A stretch of DNA of 64,000 bases, taken from Actinomycetospora termitidis. Lineage in GTDB: Bacteria; Actinomycetota; Actinomycetes; Mycobacteriales; Pseudonocardiaceae. The stretch is from the NCBI RefSeq assembly GCF_030286555.1, contig NZ_JASVWF010000001.1, positions 1,178,001 to 1,242,000 of the forward strand. Direction: 5' to 3'. The position numbers and the translations under genes were made by a program. The notes under the pieces were generated by a model. It saw nothing but the letters and a program-made list of their open reading frames with translations. It made no database searches and had not been told where the DNA came from. How positions within the stretch are numbered: the stretch's first letter is position 1; every line of letters begins with the position of its first letter. Positions 58,495 to 64,000 of this stretch are shown here, one piece after another.

Positions 58495-61035
58495 ATGAGT
58501 AGCACTGACACCGGCCCGGCCCGGGCCTCCCGGCCGAGCGCGGCGGCCGGACTCGCGGCGCGTCTGGCGGGCGCGGCGGGCACCACCGCCCTGCGCCGCA
58601 CGGGCGAGCCCTCGGGTGGAGCGGGCGGCGGGGACGACCGGGCGACGGAGGCGGGCCGGCCGCAGCAGCCGTCGTCGGGCCGGGACCGTCGGGACGAGCG
58701 GGCTCAGCAGCTGCTCGAGGGGATGAACCCGCAGCAGCGCGAGGCCGTGACGCACTCCGGGTCGCCGCTGCTCATCGTCGCGGGCGCAGGGTCGGGCAAG
58801 ACGCGCGTGCTCACCCACCGCATCGCCTGGCACCTCGCCCAGGGTGCGCATCCGGGGCAGATCCTCGCCATCACCTTCACGAACAAGGCCGCGGCGGAGA
58901 TGCGGGAGCGGGTCGCGGCGCTGGTCGGCCGCCGGGCCAACGCGATGTGGGTGTCCACCTTCCACTCGATGTGCGTGCGGATCCTGCGCCGCGAGTACAA
59001 GCACCTGGACCTGTCGAGCACGTTCTCGATCTACGACGCGGACGACTCGCGGCGCCTCGTCGCGACGATCACCAAGCAGCTCGACCTCGATCCGAAGCGC
59101 TACCCGCCGCGCGGGCTGCTGGGTCAGATCAGCGCCTGGAAGAACGAGCTGACCGACCCGGTCACGGCCACCGAGGCCGCGGCGAACGACTACGAGCGTC
59201 GCTGCGCCGAGGTGTACACGACCTACCAGCAGCGGCTGCAGCAGTCGAACTCGCTCGACTTCGACGACCTCATCTCCCGCACCGTCGACCTGCTGACCCG
59301 CTTCCCGGACGTCGCGGAGCACTACCGCCGTCGCTTCCGGCACGTGCTCGTCGACGAGTACCAGGACACGAACCACGCGCAGTACGAGCTGGTGCGCGCG
59401 CTCGCGAGCGGGTCGCCCGACGGGTCGGTGCCGCCCGCGGAGCTGTGCGTGGTCGGCGACGCCGATCAGTCGATCTACGCCTTCCGCGGCGCCACGATCC
59501 GCAACATCATCGAGTTCGAGCGCGACTACCCCGAGGCCCGGACGATCCTCCTGGAGCAGAACTACCGCTCCACGCAGATGATCCTCTCGGCGGCGAACGG
59601 GGTCATCGCGCGGAACCCGGACCGCCGGGACAAGCGGCTGTGGACCGACCAGGGCGACGGCGAGAAGGTCGTCGGCTACGTGGCGGACAACGAGCACGAC
59701 GAGGCCGCCTTCGTCGCCGCGGAGATCGACCGGCTCGTCGACGGCGGCGAGGTGCGCTTCGGCGAGGTCGCGGTCTTCTACCGCACCAACGCGCAGTCCC
59801 GGGTGTTCGAGGACGTGTTCGTCCGGCTCGGCATGCCGTACAAGATCGTCGGCGGCGTGCGTTTCTACGAGCGGCGCGAGGTCCGCGACGCGCTGGCCTA
59901 CCTGAAGGTGCTCTCCAATCCCGAGGACACCGTCTCGCTGCGGCGCATCCTCAACGTGCCCAAGCGCGGGATCGGGGACCGCGCGGAGGCGGTCGTCGCC
60001 GACCACGCCGAGCGCGAGCACGTCACGTTCGCGGCGGCCCTGCGCCGCGCGGCGGCGGGCGAGGTGCACGGACTGGCCACGCGTTCGCAGCGCAACATCG
60101 CCGACTTCGTCGAGATGATGGACGCGCTCGCCGCCGGGGTCGCGGGCGGCCAGGAGGTCGCCGACACCCTGGACGCGGTGCTCGACATGTCGCACTACCG
60201 CGCCGAGCTGGAGAACTCCGAGGACCCGCAGGAGCAGTCCCGGCTGGAGAACCTCACCGAGCTCGTCAGCGTCGCGCGCGAGTTCGTCGGCGACGCGCGG
60301 GCGAACGCCGCGGTCGCGGAGGCGGCCCAGGCCGACGGCGCCGCGGAGGTGCCGGCCGGGGTCGTCGCGGCCGCCGACGGGCCCGACCCGGGCTCGCTGG
60401 AGGCCTTCCTGGAGCGGGTCTCGCTCGTCGCCGACGCCGACTCGATCCCGGACGGCGGCGACGGCGTGGTCACGCTGATGACGCTGCACACCGCGAAGGG
60501 CCTCGAGTTCCCGGTGGTGTTCTGCACCGGCTGGGAGGACGGCGTCTTCCCGCACCAGCGCGCGCTCGCCGACCCGGCCGAGCTCTCCGAGGAACGGCGG
60601 CTGGCCTACGTCGGCATCACCCGCGCCCAGCAACGGCTCTACCTGTCCCGGGCGCTCATGCGCTCCGCGTTCGGCCAGCCGCAGGCCAACCCGCCGTCCC
60701 GGTTCCTCGACGAGGTCCCGGTCGAGGTCGTCGACTGGCGGCGTTCGGCCCCCGAGCGGTCGGCGCCCTCGGCGTCGACCGGGTTCGGCTCCGGGCGGTC
60801 CTGGGGCCGCGACCTCACCGGATCGCGCTCGCGTCCGTCGCCGATGCGCTCGGCGTCCAGCGGGCCCGCGCTGCACCTCGAGGTGGGCGACCGGGTCAGC
60901 CACGACAAGTACGGCCTGGGCCTGGTCACCGTCGTCGACGGGGTCGGCAGCAAGCAGACCGCCACGATCGACTTCGGGTCGTCGGGCACGGTGCGGCTGA
61001 TGCTCATCGGCGGTGTGCCGATGCAGAAGCTGTAG
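58495..61035 (+). CDS. pcrA: ATP-dependent DNA helicase UvrD1/PcrA
   Basis: An 846-residue superfamily 1A helicase for nucleotide-excision repair and removal of stalled complexes. Motif Q is M-N-P-Q-Q-R-E-A-V (near 76), motif I (Walker A) A-G-A-G-S-G-K-T-R near 97, motif II V-D-E-Y-Q-D-T near 285, motif III Q-S-I-Y-A-F-R-G-A near 323, motif V T-L-H-T-A-K-G-L-E-F-P near 663 and motif VI Y-V-G-I-T-R-A near 703. The first ~60 residues are a disordered Ser/Ala/Gly extension, and the C-terminal ~60 residues are the conserved Tudor-like RNA polymerase-binding domain (G-D-R-V-S-H-D-K-Y-G-L-G). ATG at 58495. Confidence 0.97.
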   Translation: MSSTDTGPARASRPSAAAGLAARLAGAAGTTALRRTGEPSGGAGGGDDRATEAGRPQQPSSGRDRRDERAQQLLEGMNPQQREAVTHSGSPLLIVAGAGSGKTRVLTHRIAWHLAQGAHPGQILAITFTNKAAAEMRERVAALVGRRANAMWVSTFHSMCVRILRREYKHLDLSSTFSIYDADDSRRLVATITKQLDLDPKRYPPRGLLGQISAWKNELTDPVTATEAAANDYERRCAEVYTTYQQRLQQSNSLDFDDLISRTVDLLTRFPDVAEHYRRRFRHVLVDEYQDTNHAQYELVRALASGSPDGSVPPAELCVVGDADQSIYAFRGATIRNIIEFERDYPEARTILLEQNYRSTQMILSAANGVIARNPDRRDKRLWTDQGDGEKVVGYVADNEHDEAAFVAAEIDRLVDGGEVRFGEVAVFYRTNAQSRVFEDVFVRLGMPYKIVGGVRFYERREVRDALAYLKVLSNPEDTVSLRRILNVPKRGIGDRAEAVVADHAEREHVTFAAALRRAAAGEVHGLATRSQRNIADFVEMMDALAAGVAGGQEVADTLDAVLDMSHYRAELENSEDPQEQSRLENLTELVSVAREFVGDARANAAVAEAAQADGAAEVPAGVVAAADGPDPGSLEAFLERVSLVADADSIPDGGDGVVTLMTLHTAKGLEFPVVFCTGWEDGVFPHQRALADPAELSEERRLAYVGITRAQQRLYLSRALMRSAFGQPQANPPSRFLDEVPVEVVDWRRSAPERSAPSASTGFGSGRSWGRDLTGSRSRPSPMRSASSGPALHLEVGDRVSHDKYGLGLVTVVDGVGSKQTATIDFGSSGTVRLMLIGGVPMQKL

Positions 61036-61042
61036 CGCGACC

Positions 61043-61669
61043 TCAGACGATCCAGCCCCGGTCGACCGCGATGCGGTGCGCGTCGGCCCGGGACGTCGCG
61101 CCGAGCTTCGTGACGACGGCCGCGAGGTGGTTGCGGACGGTCCCGGCCGACAGGTGCAGCCGCCGGGCCACGACCGCCACCGGCACGTCGTCCGCGGCCG
61201 CCCGTAGGACGTCGAGCTCGCGCCCGGTCAGCGGGCACGGCGGCGCGGTGAGGGCGTCGGCCGCGAGCGCGGGGTCGACGTAGCGGCCGCCGCCGTGCAC
61301 CCGGCGCACGACGTCGGCGAGCGCCCGAGCCGGCGAGCCCTTCGGGACGAAGGCGCGTGCGCCGGCGTCGAGGGCCTGCCGGAGGTGGGCGGGCCGGCCG
61401 TGGCCGGTGAGCAGGACGACCGCGCAGTCGGGGACCGTCGCCGCGACCTCCCGGGCGACGGTCATCCCGTCGGCCCCGGGCATCTGCAGGTCGACGACGG
61501 CGACGTCGGGACGGTGGGCGAGCACGGCGTCGACCGCCGTCCGTCCGTCGGCGGCCTGCGCCACCACGGTGATGTCGGGCTCGAGGTCGAGCAGGGCGGC
61601 CATCCCGGCCCGCACCAGCTCCTCGTCGTCGGCGAGCAGCACCCGGATCGGGTCGCCGGCCGGGGTCAC
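61043..61669 (-). CDS. NarL-type response regulator
   Basis: A 208-residue regulator: receiver domain with D14-D15, phospho-Asp60 in V-A-V-V-D-L-Q-M-P, and Lys in V-P-K-G-S; LuxR helix-turn-helix in the last 65 residues (L-T-G-R-E-L-D-V-L, S-A-G-T-V-R-N-H-L). GTG at 61669 overlaps the kinase stop. The DesR/VraR-like pairing with a short kinase is typical of actinobacterial stress sensors. Confidence 0.95.
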   Translation of the reverse strand: MTPAGDPIRVLLADDEELVRAGMAALLDLEPDITVVAQAADGRTAVDAVLAHRPDVAVVDLQMPGADGMTVAREVAATVPDCAVVLLTGHGRPAHLRQALDAGARAFVPKGSPARALADVVRRVHGGGRYVDPALAADALTAPPCPLTGRELDVLRAAADDVPVAVVARRLHLSAGTVRNHLAAVVTKLGATSRADAHRIAVDRGWIV

Positions 61670-62787
61670 GGGAGCGGGAGCGACGCACACACGGTGAACA
61701 CCCCGCCCCCGGTCCGGGAGGTCAGCGAGCCGCCCTGACCGTCGACCCGGACGGCGAGCCCGCGCAGGCCGGAGCCGTGCGCATCGGCCGGTCCGGTGGG
61801 GGCACCGTCGTTCGCGACGGTGAGCTCGAGGCGATCCGGGGTCGGCACGAGCGTGATCGTGCACCACCGGGCCTCGCTGTGGCGCAGGACGTTGGTGCCG
61901 GCCTCCCGCACCACCGCGGCCAGCGCCGTCCGCGCCGCCGGGGACAGCTCCGGGACCGCGTCGTCGACGTGCACTGTGCACCGCACGCCCGAGGCGCGCA
62001 GGACCTCGGCGACGGCGTCGAGCTGGTGGCCGAGGTCGACGTCGCGGTGGCCGTGGGCGAGACGGCGGGTCTCCTGCAGGGCCGTGGCCGCGAGCGCCCG
62101 CGCCCGCTCGGCGTGCTCGGTGGCGGCGTCGGGGTCGTCGTGGGCGGTGCGGGCGGCGAGCTCGGCCGCCACGGCGATCACGGTGAGGTGGTGCCCGAGG
62201 ACGTCGTGCACCTCGGAGGCGAACCGGAGCCGTTCGTCGGCGGCCGCCAGCGCACCCGCCGCGGCTCGTCCGGCCCGCGCCTGGACCACGAGCGTCCAGA
62301 GCCACCACGGCAGGAGGTGGACCAGCAGCAGGCCGGCCGCCGAGCCCGCCGTCAGGACCGCGTAGAGCGCACCGTCGTCGGCGAGCCGCCATCCGACGGC
62401 CGCCGACCCGGCGACGAGGACGACCGCCACCGCCGCACCGGCCCGCCACCCGAGCACGACCGGGGAGGAGCCGGCGATCCCGGCCGCCACCCAGGCCCAG
62501 GTCTCCCAGCCCTGCGCCACTCCGGACGGGGCGAGCAGCGGGACCGACGCCGCCGTCGCGACCGCCGTGGCGACGACCGGCCACCGTCGGGACCGGTCGT
62601 GCAGGCTCGCGAGCAGCGCCCACCCCTGTGCCGCGAGCACCCCCAGGAGCACCGTCCCGGCGACCGTCGCCCGTGTCGTGTCGGCGTCCCGCAGGGGGCC
62701 GACGCCGGCGGCGGCCGTGGTCAGCAGGGCCGCCGCGAGCACGGCGAGGACCAGCACGCCGGGCGCGGGCTCGCGCGTGGAGGTCAT
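61666..62787 (-). CDS. NarL-type sensor histidine kinase
   Basis: A 373-residue kinase with about five N-terminal membrane helices (10-170), HisKA_3 with the phospho-His in F-A-S-E-V-H-D-V-L-G-H-H (His194), and HATPase with E-A-G-T-N-V-L-R-H-S near 291 and G-S-G-L-R-G-L near 340. ATG at 62787 overlaps the stop of the membrane-protein gene upstream, and its own stop overlaps the response regulator. Confidence 0.95.
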   Translation of the reverse strand: MTSTREPAPGVLVLAVLAAALLTTAAAGVGPLRDADTTRATVAGTVLLGVLAAQGWALLASLHDRSRRWPVVATAVATAASVPLLAPSGVAQGWETWAWVAAGIAGSSPVVLGWRAGAAVAVVLVAGSAAVGWRLADDGALYAVLTAGSAAGLLLVHLLPWWLWTLVVQARAGRAAAGALAAADERLRFASEVHDVLGHHLTVIAVAAELAARTAHDDPDAATEHAERARALAATALQETRRLAHGHRDVDLGHQLDAVAEVLRASGVRCTVHVDDAVPELSPAARTALAAVVREAGTNVLRHSEARWCTITLVPTPDRLELTVANDGAPTGPADAHGSGLRGLAVRVDGQGGSLTSRTGGGVFTVCASLPLP

Positions 62788-63191
62788 CGGTGGGTGTACT
62801 CCCGCGGTCGGAGCAGCATCGGCACGGCCATGGCGGGCAGCATCAGCACGTGGCTCCACATCATGAGGGACCCGGCGTCGATCGCGCCGGTCCACAGCAG
62901 CGGGAACAGCGCCACGAACGGCACGTACATGGCCGCGGACATCTCCGCCACGGCCCGGGGCGCGTGCCCCCGGTGGCGCATCCACAGCGCCATGGCCCCG
63001 GCCATCGCGGTCGTCATGACCAGCGTCTCGACCTCCGGTCCCACGGCGGGCACCGCGCCGCCCAGCGCGGTCACCGTCGCCCCGACCGCGGCCAGGACTC
63101 CCATCCCGACCGCCATGGCCAGGACCATCTCGCCGTAGTGCCGCAGCGCGCACCGCGTCCCGTGCCGCGTGCCGTGCGGTGTCGTCGTCAT
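62784..63191 (-). CDS. Four-helix membrane protein in a two-component operon
   Basis: A 135-residue protein with four hydrophobic helices and a Met-rich profile (M-V-L-A-M-A-V-G-M-G, M-T-T-A-M-A-G-A-M-A-L-W-M, M-M-W-S-H-V-L-M-L-P-A-M-A-V-P-M). His residues are conserved-looking in M-R-H-R-G-H and S-H-V-L-M. Members of this class are often linked to metal (copper) handling, which is only a hint here. ATG at 63191; overlap with the kinase start makes it the first gene of a three-gene unit. Confidence 0.8.
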   Translation of the reverse strand: MTTTPHGTRHGTRCALRHYGEMVLAMAVGMGVLAAVGATVTALGGAVPAVGPEVETLVMTTAMAGAMALWMRHRGHAPRAVAEMSAAMYVPFVALFPLLWTGAIDAGSLMMWSHVLMLPAMAVPMLLRPREYTHR

Positions 63192-63360
63192 GTCGTCCGC
63201 CTCCGAGGGGTCGTCGTCGGTGTCCGCCCCAGCGTCGGTCCACGCGGCGCACGGCCGACCCCCGCGGATCGCACGGTCGGCCCGTGCACCGCGACCGGGT
63301 CCGGCGGGCCCGGCGGACCGGCACGGTCGGAGCCGGACGCCCCACGACCCGGAGGCCGCG

Positions 63361-63943
63361 ATGACCACGACCGACCCGTCCCCCCGCACCTCGACCGGGC
63401 CTCGGCTGCGGTGGTGGCCGGCCCTGCTGGGGCTCGCCGTGGCGGCGCTGTCGGGTGCGGACCTGCTGTCGGGCGGGGTCGTCGCGGGGAGTGGGCCGGC
63501 CGTCGTCCTGGCGGTCCCGGTGCTGGTCTATCTCGTCGCCGCGACGTCGGGCCGACGCCGCTGGTCCTGGCCGACGGTCGGGCTCGCGACGGTGGTCGTC
63601 GTCGGCTCCGCGCTCCTCGGCGCGGACCCGGTGGTCGGGATCCTCACGGTGGCCGGCGCCGTCCTCGTTGCGGCTCTGGTCACCGGCCGCCTCGCGCCGA
63701 CCGCGCTGCCGGCGGCGGGCGCGGTCGGCTTCGGTGCCGTGGCCGCGTCCGGCGTCGTGCTCGTTCCGACGGCGGGTGCCCTCGTCGTCGGGGTCGGGCT
63801 GCTCGGCCATGCCGCGTGGGACGTCGTGCACCACCGACGGGGCACGGTGGTCACCCACTCCCTCGCGGAGTTCTGCGCCGTGCTCGACACCCCTGCTCGG
63901 GATCGCCCTGCTCCTCGCGACGGCCGGAACCCTGGTGGGGTGA
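63361..63943 (+). pseudogene. Six-helix membrane protein gene with a probable frameshift near its end
   Basis: From ATG 63361 (GGAGG six to seven bases upstream) the frame encodes a membrane protein (L-L-G-L-A-V-A-A-L-S-G, then ~5 more helices) with the family-like segment G-H-A-A-W-D-V-V-H-H-R and L-A-E-F-C-A-V-L-D-T around residues 145-178. After D-T the frame loses its hydrophobic character and stays open to the window end. The +1 frame gives the missing last helix P-L-L-G-I-A-L-L-L-A-T-A-G-T-L-V-G and stops at 63943. One extra C in the CCCC run at 63890-63893 explains this. The gene is divergent from the two-component operon. Confidence 0.7.
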
Positions 63944-64000
63944 AGTCCTTCCGCGCTATCGTCCGGTCCTCAAAGGCAACCGAAGTGGGGGCGGTATGGA
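63944..64000 (+). other. Window end; possible start of a further gene
   Basis: Apart from an ATG at 63996 with GTGGGGGCGG just before it, which may start the next gene, nothing can be supported in these 57 bases. Confidence 0.25.

Overview
The window is GC-rich DNA (GC3 close to saturation in most genes) with the gene order and gene families of a mycelial or rod-shaped actinobacterium. The order esx-rplM-rpsI-glmM-(Rv3439c-like)-(Rv3438-like)-glmS-nnr-alr-rimI-groES-groEL1-whiB3-sigD-rsdA-DUF5319-guaB-guaB3 follows the Mycobacterium tuberculosis segment Rv3444c to Rv3410c. A BldM-type regulator beside the sigma factor, as in Streptomyces, together with a groEL1/whiB3/rsdA arrangement, suggests Pseudonocardiaceae (Pseudonocardia or a relative). 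The genus is an inference from gene order and composition, not a database result.

Layout. 1-4.7 kb: end of a WXG100 gene, ribosomal proteins L13 and S9, GlmM and two conserved actinobacterial proteins. 4.8-11 kb: cell-wall precursor and housekeeping run (GlmS, NAD(P)HX repair enzyme, alanine racemase, alpha/beta hydrolase, RimI). The tsaE, tsaB and tsaD genes expected here are absent. 11-13.3 kb: CIRCE-controlled groES-groEL1. 13.3-17.2 kb: WhiB3, a phosphorylation-site-less BldM-like regulator, SigD and its anti-sigma factor RsdA, and DUF5319. 17.3-20 kb: guaB and guaB3. 20.1-25.9 kb: a complete fructose phosphotransferase locus (fruR-fruK-IIA-IIBC-HPr, with ptsI divergent). 25.9-31.7 kb: a ComB-like phosphatase, a 48-bp-period repeat array whose halves are inverted, a VOC protein, a mycothiol-type DinB protein, a flavin monooxygenase with its PadR repressor and palindromic operator, and guaA. 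31.7-41.7 kb: a large MalT-like LuxR regulator, a P450 BM3-type fused monooxygenase, an aminotransferase, and a second flavin monooxygenase whose promoter carries an operator between -35 and -10. 41.7-48.8 kb: an APC permease, an Lrp regulator, and an MHS transporter-amidohydrolase-urease-like (UreC plus fused UreAB) operon with no urease accessory genes. 48.8-52.4 kb: a divergent PspC envelope-stress module with a histidine kinase and response regulator. 52.4-53.9 kb: a decayed patch holding a shortened CPBP protein and a DUF3800 gene broken by one in-frame stop. 53.9-57.9 kb: a Ser/Thr kinase and a large low-complexity exported protein. 57.9-61 kb: chorismate mutase with a candidate leader-peptide attenuator, and UvrD1/PcrA. 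61-64 kb: a second two-component operon and a membrane protein gene with a probable frameshift.

Most of the window is vertically inherited core genome. The parts that look least explained are the repeat array at 26.6-26.9 kb, the leader ORF plus hairpin before chorismate mutase, the missing tsa genes, the accessory-less urease-like operon, and the promoter-embedded operator at 40.46 kb. No tRNA, rRNA, CRISPR array, insertion sequence, integrase or origin was seen.
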